64,000 nucleotides of DNA from Symbiodinium natans (GCA_905221605.1 CAJNDS010002432.1:310001-374000), one strand, 5' to 3'; shown: positions 40,491-53,040, numbered from the stretch's first letter. Notes: generated by a model from the sequence alone, not told the origin. A program made the numbers and translations.

Positions 40491-42484
40491 ATGTCCAGCC
40501 CTACGTTTGCTGCGTCTGCCGAAGGCTCTGCATCTGGGGGGGGTTGTGCTTCGACTGACGCGCTCCAAGCCCAAGCGTGCCAGCGTGCGATTGACGAAGC
40601 CAGCTTTTCGTCAACTGCCTGTGTCCTCACTTTACCGTGGGAGAAGGGAGTCTTTAAGAGGGTTTTTGAGGGTGAAAGTTTTGGTTTACCCAAAATCCCT
40701 AAAGTCCGACTGTCAGCACAACTGCACCTTCCTGCTGCCTCCGCAGCGCCAAAGCCTGCAGCAGCGTCAACTGATGAGACGGCAGGTGTGTCTGACCCTA
40801 TCTATGCGAGCGTCCTCACCAGACCGCGTCTTGAGCCAGGGGTCAAGGCAGGTTCTGATAGGGAGGCGGTTGTTAGGAGGTGGTTGTGCATCTTGAGCCA
40901 TTGCCCTGAAGGTTCCGAGCTTGGAAAATTCTTGATGAACTCATCCCAGGACACCTTGCAAATCGTGTCGTCAGCTGTCGGCGGGAAAGCTACATCCACC
41001 TTGCTGAAGCGTGCCCGGTGTGCCGCTAAGCTTGTTGCCCATGCAACCACGCAAGGTACAAAGTTCTTTCCAATAACTTTAGATAAGGTTTTGGACTACA
41101 TAAAACCCTTGGTGGCTGCCAAAAGACGAAGTGCCATCCACGAGTGTTTTGAGACAATTAATTTTCTTGAGCATGTCCTCGGGGTTCTAGTTGAAGCAAA
41201 GGTTCTGGAGCACCCGGTGATCCAAGGGATCAAGAGAGAAGCTTCGGGCGCAATCAGGCTGCGGACTCCGTCACGCACCCTGTATGTTGCAGAAATCTTT
41301 GCTCTCGAGTGCGAGTTGATCGAGGGTTTTCTCGACCCGATCGACCGGTATGCCCTTGGAGTTTGTCTGTTCCTTGTGTACGCCAGAGCCCGCGTCTCAG
41401 ACATCCGGAACATTTACAAGATCGAACTTGACATTTCCGGAAACAAGGGATACATCGAGGTCAAGACCTTCGATCACAAAAATGCGCGGATCTCAAACGC
41501 CGCCGGCGTGCCTCTGATCCTCGTTGCTCCGATCCAAGGGCTGCATAAGTCTCCGTGGGGTTTGGCATGGGCTTCAACTTCGAGCAGGGGTTTCGCGGGC
41601 CCCTCCTGCCTACCCTTGCTGCTGACAACTCCTGGAGCTCTGCGGCAGTCAGCGCTAGTGAGGTGACCAGCTGGATGCGCAAGTTGCTCGCCCTTGCACT
41701 TGTACGCGAGCCGGAGGCAGGCTTCAGCTCCCATGGGTTGAAAGCCACGCTTCTCTCTTGGATGACGAAAGCGGGCTATGATAAGGTACCGTGCCTCATT
41801 TTGGGGCATCATGCGTTGAAGGGTGATCACAAACCCATTGAGACTTATGGGAGAGATACTCAAGCCCATCCCCTCCGACTCCTCGAGCAGTGCATCGAGC
41901 GCGTGAGAAGCGGTGTCTTTTCGCCCGACAGCACACGCTCTGGGATGATGTTGGATGTGCCTGTCCCTCTCGAGCCGGTGACTCCTGCACCGCCTTTGGC
42001 TTCTTCGTCAAGCGAACAAGTTGAGAAGCAGGTCGAGCCGCTCCTTGCCGTTCGGGCAGGCGCCCCCAGTGTGGAAGGAGGCGAGCCTTGTGACCAAACT
42101 GGGCCATCCAGCCCTACAAAGCCTACTGTGTGCTCCAGTTCCCAATCGAGCTCGTCGAGCAGCTCTTCGTCTGGAAGTGATTCCGAAAACATTGAGTATG
42201 AATCCCTTGGTCAGAAGGACGTCCTCGAACGGTTTGCTCCTTGTGCAACCATGGGTGTCGATATGGAACTTTTCCAGACTCCTACCACTAAATCACTCCA
42301 CGCCCGTGCCAGAGGCTCTGATGGCCCCCTTTTGTGTGGACGAGCACTGCTTGGAAAGGTTCCCTTCGCCGGTAGAGTGTACAGCAAAACCTGGCTCTGC
42401 AAGCAGTGTGTCAAAGCACGTCCCATTCGGGATGCAGGAAGCTCTGCTGCCTTCCTAGACAAAGCTATGAACAAGGATGCTTGA
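40491..42484 (+). pseudogene. E3 tyrosine recombinase, one frameshift
   Basis: Tyrosine recombinases integrate the circular cDNA of DIRS/Ngaro-like elements. Frame one (40491-41666) holds a helical core-binding domain (SSAVGGKATSTLLKRAR, then ITLDKVLDYIKPL) and catalytic Arg I, R301, in LVYARARVSDIRNI, followed by the Lys-bearing strand IEVKTFDHKNARI. Frame two (41555-42484) continues with HGLKATLLSW (H at 41732, with Lys at the usual Arg II place), LGHHALKGDHKPIETYGRD (His at about 41807; candidate nucleophile Tyr at 41846). The C-terminal 50 residues carry H-x11-CG...C-x2-C (LHARARGSDGPLLCG...WLCKQC). The frame change lies at 41555-41666. A single indel would explain it; programmed recoding is possible but less likely. 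Confidence 0.85.
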
Positions 42485-42799
42485 GGAAAACCGGTATCGT
42501 GTTCAGACATGTTGCTAGGGCAGTTTGTTCATGTGTGCAAGCTCCCAGTAGCATGGTGCCCCTTGGAACACAGTCGACTGCTGTTCAGCGTGTGCCATTC
42601 AAGTGATGGTGCATGTGATCTGAGTATCCATGGGATACTCTCGTAGCCATTTCCTTGAAATGATGAAGTGTAGGAGCTACACATGAATCATGTCACGGTG
42701 TTTGCTCTTCCTGATTCATGTGCATGAGTGCTTGTATCGTTTCAGTCTTGTGCAGGTATCTCAGACGTGATCTATCTGTGTATAAGGAGCGATCTCGTC
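42485..42799 (+). other. E3 spacer before gag-like gene
   Basis: No coding frame. TTTCAGTCTTGTGCAGGTAT near 42742-42761 resembles a pyrimidine-AG acceptor that could serve trans-splicing of the downstream gene; this is inference. Confidence 0.35.
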
Positions 42800-43370
42800 A
42801 TGGCCAGCACCCTTACCGAATCCACCCCTGTCTTTCAGGAACGTGCTGCTGTTGCCGGCCTCAATGCCGAAGATCTTGCTTGCCTTGCGAAGCAAGGGCT
42901 CGACACCCTTGCGAAGCTCGCTTTTGCGTGCGGCCAACCTGGCGAGACTCCTTCTGATGACGCCATTAAAGCCTTGATTCGGCCTGCTCCTGCCGCAGGA
43001 GGAGAGGCTGCCCCCGAGCCTTCTCTAGGCTCCGTGTCTGCGCTTCGCCGTCTTCTTTTCGAGTCACAAACACTAATGATCAGCCAAGTGAAATCCCTGG
43101 TCGAAAGCCGCGAGGATCAAGTTAAAGAACTGCCTACCGCCGAGCGGCAGGATCGCATTCGCCGCCAGGCAGCTCGCCTGTCTGGTGTGAGTTTGTCAGG
43201 GCCCGGAGAATGCAGCTACGCAAGCTATGACCTTTGCATGCAGCTTTTGATGGACAACAGTGTGCGCTATCTCCCTCCGAGCAAGTTCACCACCAGACAA
43301 AGTGAACTGCGCATGGAGAAGCCCCGAAAGGAGCTCGAGATCGCCAACTCCAACCTAACCATCAAAGACA
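42800..43370 (+). pseudogene. E3 gag-like protein, 5' part, cut by E4
   Basis: ATG at 42800 (MASTLTESTPVFQERA). Motifs shared with the E4 copy: GLDTLAKLAFACGQPGET (a SAM-like helical region), VSALRRLLFESQTLM, and KPRKELEIANSNLTIKD. Translation is interrupted at 43371 by the A1 repeat of E4 and resumes at 54380. The flanking peptide order matches E4's uninterrupted gag-like frame (PAKELVLDASGDGLSVQD followed by TYRALQRRGLAYDLVGV), which proves this is one gene. Probably the particle/nucleocapsid protein, judged by its position and the zinc finger in its 3' part. Confidence 0.82.
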
Positions 43371-43518
43371 GGTTATCGTGCTGCAAGTACAGACCTTTAT
43401 TTTCCGGAGCAAAATTTTCGAATTCTCCGAATGAGAAAGTTTTTCGGCTCAGACGAAGAGAGGCCACAGCCCTCTCAGTCACGACCCTCGTGGAGAGGGT
43501 CGGGGAAAATTTTCTGCC
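43371..43518 (+). repeat. E4 split repeat A1
   Basis: Contains a hairpin GACCCTCGTGGAGAGGGTC (43483-43501). Ends TTTTCTGCC; the A2 copy continues with CACCCACCCACTCC instead of TTCAGCC. Confidence 0.95.
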
Positions 43519-44700
43519 TTCAGCCAAGTGTGCTGGGGGATTAGCATCCTGCTGCCTGGTGGGGGGAGCGGGAGCCTCACAGAAGGTCGATGGCGTTTGG
43601 AGCTTACAATTCACGCTTGGTTTTGAAGCCGAGTTGCCTTGATGTTCTTGAGTTCTCTTCGAGCATGTGTGCGTTTTTGTAGTCTGAGCCAGGACGCAAT
43701 TTAAGGATTCTTTTCTCCAGGTCTATCTTGGAGACTTTGTGAGTGCGTTAGTTGCTGTGCATTGTTGCCGCTTGAAGTTTGCTGGAGTGCAAGGAGACTT
43801 CTGGAGACGAGCTAGTGTCTTAGGTTTCAGAACTTGCTGCAGCTGGTAGCTGTGTTCGTCAATTGCGAGAGTTGTACACGTCAGGTCAAGATATTTTATC
43901 TTGCAGGGAACCAAGTTTGGAAGCTTTGTCCTGGGTGTGAAGGTACCCTTGTCTACACGTTTCTCCTGAAGCAGAATCAAGACTCAGCATGTGCAGTTCA
44001 CGCCCCGTCCAGGCATCTTGATGTGGGGACCTGGAGTGCCCTCTTCGTTAGCCGATGGCCAAGCAAGAGAGTTCAGCAGCGTGTCCGTCCTGCCCTGACA
44101 ACAGGTCTTAGACGCTAAGGGACGGAAAGTACGAGCAATCAGTGCTTGCATTCGCACTGTCTCTGCGAGTGGCTGCGTGGTTCGTGTTTGTGAAGCATGT
44201 TAGTTTGTTTTGGACCTTTGCAGATAGAACCACATTCTCAACTGTACACTGCTGCACTTCAGGTGGTGTTCTTCGAAGTGAAAAAGTCTTCAGAGAGAAT
44301 TATAATGCATGGGCAGTTTCAAGAATGCTGCAAGGGCAGCTCAAGAGAGATCAAGCTGCTAGGGCAGTCGTGGTTAAAGATCGGCTGAAGGGTCAGCTCG
44401 TTGAGATTTGTTGCAAGGGCAACTCAAATAGTTCTGCTGTAAGGGCAGCTGAAAATGGCAAGGGCCAATATTCAATGCACACAATGAGTGTGCTTCATAC
44501 GTCGCTGCAGGGGCAGCCTATTCTTTCAGGCCGTGACGACAGTTAAGATCGGCAAGGGCCGACAAGAGGTGCAAGGGCACCGATGAGTCGTCTAGTCGAG
44601 ATGAAAGGATTCTCTAGAGAGCTTGAAAACAGAAGGAGCGCAGGCTGTTATGAACTCAGCACTTGATTGCACAATTGAAGGCAACGACGTGCTGACATCT
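43519..44700 (+). other. E4 5' region without clear gene
   Basis: At 44320-44530 the word GCAAGGGCAGCTCAAG recurs in variants seven to eight times (GCTAGGGCAG, GTAAGGGCAGCT, GCAGGGGCAGCC). No recognised protein; frames here are short. Confidence 0.45.
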
Positions 44701-44711
44701 GAGTTTATCCC

Positions 44712-45351
44712 TTGACTGTTTCTCGGCTTAAAAAAAAAAGGAGAGACAAGGGCAAGGGTCGCAAAGATTCCGAGAGGAAACAAAAGCCAAGGGGCAAAGA
44801 AAAAGAGGCGAAAGCCCACATGTTTCCGTGGCCCCTCTTTCCGGGCGGTGAATCCCGAGGCTCTGCCTCCATGGGCCGCAGAAGGAACAGAAGCAGCAGT
44901 GACAGCCGTCGCTCAAGACGCAGAGACAGGAGCCGAAGGACGTCTAAGATCACGTAGCCCAAGTGGGCGCCGAGACAGGTTTCCAGAGACCCAGCCGAGG
45001 ACCCCAAGTGTTGGGATTTCTAGCATGCGAGCTACGCAGCCAGGATTTCACTGGTGCCAAGTGCCGACAGCGGCCTTTGGCGTGGCGTCGGGCCCACAGG
45101 CCCAGGCATCCCTTTCCGCACAAAAGGGAGCTGAGGCAGCTTCTTCTTGGAAGTATTCCTCCCGGTGGCAAGAACAGTCCACCCCATGGAAGAGCCAGCA
45201 GTCTTCATGGGGCAAGGGTTGGGGGCAATCCAAGAATTACGGCTCCAGCAGCTCGTGGCAGGGCTCTGGTGGGAATCGGCGTGAGAAGTGGGACAAGCCT
45301 AAAGGCTGGAATCTCGGGTGGAGGCAATTGGCGACTTCATGCGGCATGTAG
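44712..45351 (+). pseudogene. E4 Arg/Ser-rich ORF, frameshifted
   Basis: Frame 44712-44957 reads KKKRRDKGKGRKDSERK and RRNRSSSDSRRSRRRDRSRR. The frame ending at 45351 continues with RLRSRSPSGRRDRFP and a Gly/Ser/Trp-rich tail (GKGWGQSKNYGSSSSWQ). RS-rich proteins often bind RNA; homology is not established. The two frames overlap at 44848-44957, consistent with one indel. Confidence 0.45.
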
Positions 45352-46036
45352 GGTAGCTGGAGCTGCTAGATGCCGTGAGGCCTACTGCATCAAGAGTTGC
45401 TATGCAAAGGTCTATGGAGTGGCTGTTGCCCTGCCATTCTAATTTTCTGTTTCCGGCCGACTGCTGCGAGTGATGAAACAGCAACCAGTGCACGAGGGTT
45501 CCACTGATGCATTGGACGTTCAGAGTTCTCATGGTCCAGTCCATGTCGGCATGTGCTGCTGAGGAACGTGCACAATCCGTTTAGCACTTCTAGAGCAAGC
45601 TCTGTTCCCGTGCTTCAGCAGTCAGTGGATGCATGTCACCCTGTCTGTGAATGCACACACACCGCTGCCTTTTGCTTTCTGCAGCATTGTGCAAACACAC
45701 TGTATGCATTCTTAACCTACCCTGCTGCCTCGTGTATGGACGAATCTTCATCATCTTTGGAAGCAGCAAGCTCAGAGAGTGCTGAGTGGTGGCAGCGCGT
45801 GCCCCAAGCCCGTTTGCAAGTGGTCAGAATCTTGCCCCGAGACTTTCATTTGGAGTGCTTGTTCAGAAACATACATCAAGAGCCCAATCTGCACACCTAC
45901 GTCCTTGAACCCGACCTCCTCAACATCCTCCTCAGCCAAACTGAAGGTTCGAGAATTTTGGTTCTTCTTCCCGTTCGGTCGTGGTACTACTTGACGTGTT
46001 CAGCCAGCTGGAGTAACACGTGCCTCAGGCATCTTC
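45352..46036 (+). other. E4 interior, short acidic frame
   Basis: A frame at 45737-46053 begins MDESSSSLEAASSESAEWW and reads PRDFHLECLFRNIHQEP. No known family. It ends where the next ORF starts. Confidence 0.3.
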
Positions 46037-46477
46037 TTGCACGTCATGTCTAGAGATATTACAGATGAGGAGATTGCTGAACGATTCTGGAGAGTGCCAG
46101 TGTGGGAAATGAGCTTCACCCTCCTTCAGCACTTGAGACAGATTGCTTATCTTCGCGAGAGATTCGATGCTCTCGAGCGGTGTCACGACCGAATGCAACA
46201 GCAGTATTCGCATCTCGTTGATCTTCATGCACGTGTTCTGAGTGAGTGCGAGCAGCTTTGGCAAACATGTCTGATACTTCAGTTTCACCTCGATAGGCTT
46301 CAGAGTGTTGTCGACCTCCTACAGAATCAAACCCGAGGTTTCCACGACGACATGACACATACCCTGTGGCTCCAGGGCCTCCGAGTGCACGTGACCCCCC
46401 CTGTCCCACCGAGACCCAGTAACGTGGTCCGTGTGCAGCAGATGAGGGACAATGCGCGCCGCTCCCGGCCTTACTGA
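46037..46477 (+). CDS. E4 ORF1-like coiled-coil protein
   Basis: 146 codons, mostly a heptad-rich helix (LRQIAYLRERFDALERC, LHARVLSECEQLWQ, HLDRLQSVVDLLQNQ), then a short Pro/Arg-rich tail. Its position upstream of the recombinase and its coiled coil resemble E3 ORF1, though the W-P-L-R closing block is not seen. It may be the E4 counterpart; function unknown. Confidence 0.5.
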   Translation: MHVMSRDITDEEIAERFWRVPVWEMSFTLLQHLRQIAYLRERFDALERCHDRMQQQYSHLVDLHARVLSECEQLWQTCLILQFHLDRLQSVVDLLQNQTRGFHDDMTHTLWLQGLRVHVTPPVPPRPSNVVRVQQMRDNARRSRPY

Positions 46478-47032
46478 ATCTTCCCGCGGGGCAGAAGTGC
46501 AAAACATTTCCAGTGCTGTCTCTGTGATGCTCATGTGGCAGCAATCTGCGCGTGTATTGAAGCACCATGTTATGTCATGTCACGTATGCCACCTCAAGTT
46601 CTTGTTTTCTTCTGTGGGCCCGAGTTTGGGATTTTGTACAACAACATCCTGCCAAGATGGACTTGTGTCTTGCAGAGCGGCAAGCCGAGGCTTTTTCTGC
46701 TGAGTACGAGGACATTAACTTGCCCCCCTGCACCTCTTTTCCCCATACCGAGCCTTCCGGTTTTTCAGACTCCAAATGCCACGCTGATTCATACATCAGC
46801 ATCAGCTGGGGAATCAGTGCCAGTTGGTTGGTATGACAGACAAGAAAGCGAGCCCACAGAGGCATGCTTTGGCATCTTTGATGAGCCAATCCAGAGTGCC
46901 GAAGTGGCATCTCTGGGTGAAGAGGCCAAAGAATCGCAGGTGTCTTGAGCTCCTCACCGGGGGCTAACGTTTCAGCAAAGTGATCAAGTGTAAAAAGAAA
47001 GATGGACCTTTCGAGGAGGCTGTTGTAGGCAT

Positions 47033-48837
47033 GTGATTGAAGAACATGTAGATGTGGAAACAGCTGCTCGAAGCCTCCCCGTCCACCAGTTTTGCCAAAA
47101 ACTGCAAGAATTGGACGAAGAGGAGAAGATGTTGTCCCTTCGTGACATGTTTGGCTCGAAATCACCACACACAATCCAGAAGCGTGCATCGACCTTGTTG
47201 AGGCTGTTTCGTTGGCTTCAAAGACAGGCAGATGCGCAAGGGACCTCTGTGGAGGAACCCCTTCTCCCATCAGAGGAGGCGGTGTACAAGTTCTGCAGGG
47301 AGATATCCCACAGCAAAAAGGGCAAGCGGGCACCTCAGAGCATGGTACAAGCGTTGAAGTTTGTGAAATTTCTGCTTTCCATTCCAGATGTGGAGAATTC
47401 CATCTCCCCCAGGGTCCGAGGCTTGGCAGACCGAGTGGCAGGCGAGCACGAGCCCACACACCAAGCCCGGGACCTAACAGTGCTTCAAGTTAAATTTCCG
47501 GCAGAGTGGGTTGGGAACACCGAGCTCCACGTTGTTGAGTGATTTGCAGCAGGAGTGTTCCTGTGTCAGATCTTCAGCAGGAACCGTTGGTCAGACATCA
47601 GGCACGTGCGATTCTTGGAGTTCGACTTTCTGGAAATTGGACCCGAGATTTGTGGTTTTCTGGAAGGAATCCTTTCAAGGCAGGGCTAGAGAGACGAAAC
47701 AGTCCAACAAGAAGAAGAAACTCTCGTTCTTCATGCCCCTCGTGGCTCCAGTTCGGGGGTCCAACCTAAGGTGGTGTGGGCAAAAGAATGGCAGAAGGTG
47801 GCTGCCGAAGCAGGGATAGTGCTCTCGAAGACCCCTGTAGGCCCTGTACTACCGGCCACCGCCCCAGATGGCGACTGGCTGCAGAGTTCCATGGACTCCG
47901 CCGAGGCTTCCAACTAGCTGACGGGACTGCTAAGGGACCGCGACCCCTCAACAGCGAGGGTTGCCACACAGTCCTTGAGACACAATGCTGTTGGGAGGTT
48001 GAGCAAATACGGCATTGTGGGCGAGACACAGACACTCTTGTCACATTATTCGACTGGAGCTTTGAGTACATTAGCCTACTCGAGAGATGCCCTTAGTGGC
48101 CCCCTCCGGCAGCCGGAGGAAATGCTGAAGCAGGTACGGGAAGGCTCGTTTTGCCCGGACGCTATTCGAAGTGGATACTTTGCCCGAGCCCAAGGATGAG
48201 AGGCAGGTGCATCTGTTGACCTCGGGTCCTGACTTCCGATCAGCAAGGTAGGCAGCTTGGATGGGCTGCCCGAGAATTCCGAAAGCACGCATGAGCTTTT
48301 GCCAATTTGCCAGCTCTAGTGGTAGGATTTCAGGACAATCTCCTGGGGTTGGACTGCTTTGCCCCCTGTAAGGGAAGGTCTTTGAGTCACCAAGTGCCAT
48401 GCCCGTCTTGGAAGCATCCGCACCGTTGATAGCGGAAGGAGAAGAATTAACCCTAGAAAGAAAGTGAGGAATTAGACAAGCTGGCTACCGTGACCTGTGG
48501 GCTTTGCGAAACAGTGCTCGATAAGAATGACACACAAGATGCAGATGACAACGGGGAGGCAGAGTTCTCGCCTACCACATCAGCAGACGGGTCCTCCGAG
48601 GAAACCTCTGATGGAGCCTCGTCGGAAGAAAAGGAGGAACCAGCTGCGGCCCTGAGTCTGCCGAAGGGTTGGAGAGCGATCCGAAACAAGAAGTGTACCA
48701 TGCTACATCTGTACAAAGTGGGTCATACGACGCTGAAATGTGGCAAGTGGATCAGCGTTAATTTTGTAGAAATGGAAAAGCCCTCAGCGAAGTGGCTACA
48801 GTGCAGCCGTTGTTTTCAGGAGTTAAGAGCGGGGTGA
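47033..48837 (+). pseudogene. E4 tyrosine recombinase, decayed
   Basis: 47033-47542 reads a helical core-binding domain (TIQKRASTLLRLFRWLQ, SEEAVYKFCREI, MVQALKFVKFLL). After a frame change, NRWSDIRHVRFLEFD near 47583 gives Arg I. Further on 47975-48199 reads HNAVGRLSKYGI and LLSHYSTGALSTLAYSRD (His and candidate Tyr), then GPLRQPEEML. A separate frame 48490-48837 encodes the C-terminal module with LHLYKVGHTTLKCGK and LQCSRC, the same H-x10-CG...C-x2-C pattern as in E2 and E3. Stops near 47688 and 47917 and several frame changes make it inactive. Confidence 0.75.
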
Positions 48838-48933
48838 CATTGTTGTTGGCCGCTTTGTGTGTATGTGCAGCACAATCCCTTTGTACCAGCTCTCTCTTTT
48901 GCAATTTGCAGTTTTGGCCCCACGCCCTAAACA

Positions 48934-50136
48934 TGGCAAACGCAGCGGATAGTCAGCCTTTCTTCGAGCAACATGCTCGCAAGGTCGGGATGGAGCAGCA
49001 ACTCTTGGAAAGATTCATAACCGGAGGGGTCAGGACGGTGTCCATGGCAGCCTACGCCGCCACTCAACCGGGTCAACCTCTCACAGACAAGGAGGTCTCC
49101 ACTCTATGCACGAGTCTGGGGCAGGACAACCCCACTCGTGCGCAATTGACGGTCGTCAAGAGGCTCCTGTTCGAGTGCCGGACCATGAGTCTGGCAAATT
49201 TGGAGGCCACCGTGGGACAGCAGCCGGACTCAGTTCTACGTAAGCTGCCAGGAGCTGAGAGAGCCCAGCGCCTGGACTTGCAGGCTCAAAGGAATTGGCG
49301 CAAGGCAAGCCAGCCAAGGAACTTGTGCTGGACGCTTCGGGGGACGGCCTCTCGGTTCAGGATAAATCCCCTAAAGTGGCGGCCCAGTTGGGGTCAGACA
49401 TGGCGACTTACAGAGCGTTGCAAAGACGGGGTCTGGCCTACGACCTCGTTGGCGTGTTGAATCCCAAGGCGCACGAGAAACGGCTTCAGAAGGACTTTGA
49501 TACCTTGCAGACCCCAGCGCCCCCAGGCTTCAACCGTCCGACGCTGCAGCAGGTCCTGCGAGCAGATCGGGCCTTGTGGAGGGAGCTTGGCAGCAAACAG
49601 CCGACCCTGAAAAGGGCAGCGGCGAAGGTGCCGCTCGCGGACGCCCGGTGCTTAGATCAAGTCTTCCTGGAAGCCACAAACACGGTTGCAGTCAATTTTC
49701 ACTTCATGCCGACACCTCGTGCGGAAGGGTTCACAGATAAAGGAGGCAAAGGCGCGGGCAAGGGCCCCCAACCGTTGGGGCGATGGAAAAGGTATGGGCA
49801 ATGAAAATATCAGAGGACAGACAAACCAGAGAGGCGAATCAGGGGTCAAGGGAGCCCGCCTCCCCACGAAGGGCAAATTTGACAGTGGCAAGGGCGGCTT
49901 TCCGAACCAGTGTGTTGCAAGGAGGCAAGGGGGAGACCCCCATGCCGGCCGCCTTGCGAGGTGGCGTGCCGAACGACGAGCACGGAGATCCTCTTTGTTT
50001 TGGCTTCAACCTAGGACAGTGCAAGGATGCCCCATTGGGGGGCAGATGCGCACGTGGCAGACATGTACGCTGTCACCCAGGTTGCTTTCGGAAGCATCCC
50101 TTTTCTGAGCACAAGCACTCAGGCCAGGCAGCCTGA
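48934..50136 (+). pseudogene. E4 gag-like CCCH protein, frameshifted
   Basis: ATG at 48934 (MANAADSQPFFEQHARKVG). Shared with E3: RTVSMAAYAATQPGQPLTD, LTVVKRLLFECRTMSLAN. Frame changes near 49290 to PAKELVLDASGDG...TYRALQRRGLAYDLVGV, RPTLQQVLRADRALWREL; again near 49790 to the zinc finger LCFGFNLGQCKDAPLGGRC-ARGRH (C-x7-C-x8-C-x4-H) before a stop at 50136. The order SAM-like helices, basic linker, CCCH finger suggests a nucleic-acid-binding particle protein. Three frames mean it is dead. Confidence 0.75.
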
Positions 50137-50393
50137 AAGAACGCCCCGTTGCAAGGGACGTTGACAGCGCCTCCGCGCTGGACCAGGCGTCCCGCACTGC
50201 TCTGACCGCGCGTCGCGCACAAGCATGCGCGGAGAGAGCGGAAACAGCCATGGGGGATGGAGATAGTTCAGCCCAATTTTGTGAACAGGACAATTTTCCC
50301 GCTTCTTTGGCGGACAGGCCCAAAGAGAGCTGCAAGGAGTCGCATCCTGCTGCTGTTGCGAAAGGCCAAGAGAATTAGCCCCCGCTCCTACGG

Positions 50394-51130
50394 GTGACTG
50401 AGCCAATCCCACAGTTTTCCAAGTCTTCCGCTGAGGCTTCCGTATTTTCACCTAAGGCGAGTCATCCTGGCGCGAACAGGTCTGGACAGGCGCAATGTAC
50501 TGCGCCCCAGACCATACATGAGTGTTGGGTTTTGGAGTTTTTCGCAGGGTCAGCCGGGATTACCTCGGCGGCTGCTTCAGCCGGCCTCAGGCGGTCGGTC
50601 GGAGTGGACAAAGTCCGCAGGCCAAGCCTCAAGGGCAAGATATTACAGCTGGTCTTGCTCCTGCTGTCGCACAGAGGTCTGCTGTGGAAATGGCTGGGTT
50701 CCCCAGGACTGGCCGCCGTATGGCTGGCGCCGCCCTGCGGCACATCCAGCAGAGCCAAGGAAATCTAGCTTCCGTGGGAGGACGAGCCGCATCCTTTGAG
50801 GTCAGTGGAGTACCCGGAAGGGCTTCCGGGCCCGAAAGGGTGGCAAAGGCCAACGAGCTTTGCCGGCTCACGGCCCGAAGCTGGGACTTTTGCTGCGAAT
50901 GCAGCATCGTGGTAATCATAGAAAACCCCTATCGCAGTCTCCTCTGGCGTTGCATCGCCGTTGAACACATCCTGAGGAGTGAACAGGCGATTGTGGTCCA
51001 GTGCGACTTTTGCATAATGGGAGGCTCGAAATGAAAGCTGACAGCCTTGCTGTGCAACAACGACCTCATCACAGGCCTGGCTGTCACGTGTGTTGGATCC
51101 CACGAGCACCTACCGAGACCGCGTACCCGC
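50394..51130 (+). pseudogene. E4 DNA-methyltransferase-like domain, frameshifted
   Basis: 50520-50768 reads VLEFFAGSAGITSAAASAG (FxGxG-like SAM site), VGVDKVRRPSLKG, and WLAPPCGTSSRAKEI, then a stop. The continuation in another frame is VVIIENPYRSLLW near 50920. F-x-G, PPC and ENP correspond by order to motifs I, IV and VI of cytosine-C5 methyltransferases. The assignment to that class is by motif only. Confidence 0.6.
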
Positions 51131-53040
51131 AACAGTTTTGTAAGCACTTCGTTTCCCTGCTGTTGCAGCATCTGACACAGAAGGGTTGTCGGGATGGCCT
51201 TAATCTATTGGAGGGAGATCCCGCAAACTCCTCAGGAGCCAGGGTGGTAACGACACAGGCAAAGACCAAAAGGGCTGCATCCTTTCAGGTCATCCCCGGA
51301 TTTTGCCGACGAACCAGATGGACAGTGCCCAGCCAACTCCGCAGCACTCTCCAAACTACACAGTGGTTAGGACCGGACAAGATCCCGGGGTTCAAGGCGC
51401 CAGGATCCCCGGCGTTGAGAGTGACGCCCCTACTGTCTTCTGCGACGGACGTTCTGGTGGAGGTGCCGTGGAACCCACAGGAATTTGTGGCGAAAGCCCG
51501 ACTGGTCGGCTACCCCCGACACCTGTGTCTCGGGGTGCCACCCGCCCTCAGGAAGGTAATTTTGGCGTGCTCTAAACAGCCCGCAGCCAAGGTGATTGAG
51601 ACTCGAGCAGCGCAGTCACTAAGATGGCTCCAGCGAGCCCAGGAGACCAACCACCAGGTCATCAAGGAAGTTGAGGACTCATCTCAGTTTCTGGAAGAAC
51701 TGTGGCTGAAAAGTCTCGATGAAGTCTCGAAAGGCTGCTCGGAAGGACCGTTCTGAGAACAGGGCTTGCCACAAGGAGCTGTAATCAGCCAACGTTTTGC
51801 AATCCAGCAAGGGAGCAAGGTGAGGCTGATCGACGACCTGTCCCAGAGCTACATCAACGAGGCACGCAGGACAAGGACTGCTTGGAAACCATTGACCTGA
51901 ATCAGCGTATAGGCGACTGCCACTGTCCGAAGAGGCACTCAACATGGCTTACGTGGCGGTCAAGGACCCAAGCTAGGGGGAGGTTCGCTTCTTCAGGCTT
52001 CTTTGCCTTCCATTCGGCGCCGTGGCAGCGGTCCACGCGTTCCTCAGGGTCAGCTTGGCTATTTGTCATACAGGAAACACGTTTTGGCACTTGCCTTGGA
52101 GCTCGTCTTACGATGACTTCACGCTGTTGTCAACACGACAGCTGGCCCCTAGCGCAGAGGCCAGTGCATGTTTTTTTGCTAGACTTGCTCTGCTTTGAGT
52201 TTGACAGAGACGGAGACAAGGCTCCGCCGTTCCAGGAGGTCTTCAGTTCTTTGGGAGTAGAATTTGACCTTACAGACAGCAGCGAGCAAGTTTTTTTAGG
52301 ATCCAGAATACAGCAGAACGAACCAAAAGTCTCATTGAAGACCTGGCAGTCTTTCAGGAGCAAGGAGCCTCCAGCCCTAAGACCTGGAATCGACTGAGGG
52401 GAAGGCTGCACTTTGTGGCGGGCCAACTCTCTCTGGGCGCTTGCCGAAGGGCTTCATGAGAAGAAGCTCTGACATCATCAATGCCCCCGCATATGTCAGG
52501 AGACAGAACAAGAGCCTCCCTTTGCGCAGCACTTCAGGAGCTACGACATTACATAGCCGAAGCGCCGCCGAGGATGGTGCGAGCCCAGACCTCAGAGACG
52601 GTGTATCTTTTACGGACGCCTCGCCAGAGGACTCCAAGGCCTCGAAATGGGTCTGGGAGCAGTCCTGTTTAATGAAAAAAGTCCAAAGTCATCAACGAGC
52701 TTGAGAGCATAGCTGTTCTCCTGCTCTTCATTCTAGCCCGAGAATTTCTCCGGGGAAAACACGCGATGTGCTACTTAGACATTGAAGCGGTGCGCACGTC
52801 GCTCCTCAAGCTGACCAGCGATTCAAAGGCCTTGACCCTCTTGAGCAATGCTTGTGCATTGGAACAGGAGCTCGAGATGATTCAGTTCTACGCTCGGGTA
52901 CCGAGCAAATCCAACGCGGCGGATACCCCATCCCGCCTTCACTTTACAGGGTTGCCACACAATTGCAGGTTCAAGACCAGGTGCTTCTCGCGGAAATGGC
53001 CAAGATGGTAAACTCGCTTGTCGGGCGCCGCGCCTGACAC
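51001..53040 (+). pseudogene. E4 reverse transcriptase-RNase H, decayed
   Basis: 51001-51756 gives the linker shared with E3 (VPWNPQEFVAKARLVGYPRH, RAAQSLRWLQRAQE). Then broken RT pieces: KVRLIDDLSQSYINEA (51820), FRLLCLPFGAVAAVHAFLR (51990) and SSYDDFTLLS (about 52105), holding the catalytic Y-x-DD equivalent. RNase H pieces: FTDASPEDSKAS (52610), MCYLDIEAVRTSLLKL (52766) and RVPSKSNAADTPSRL (52897). No dioxygenase segment lies between methyltransferase and RT. Multiple stops and frame changes. Confidence 0.75.
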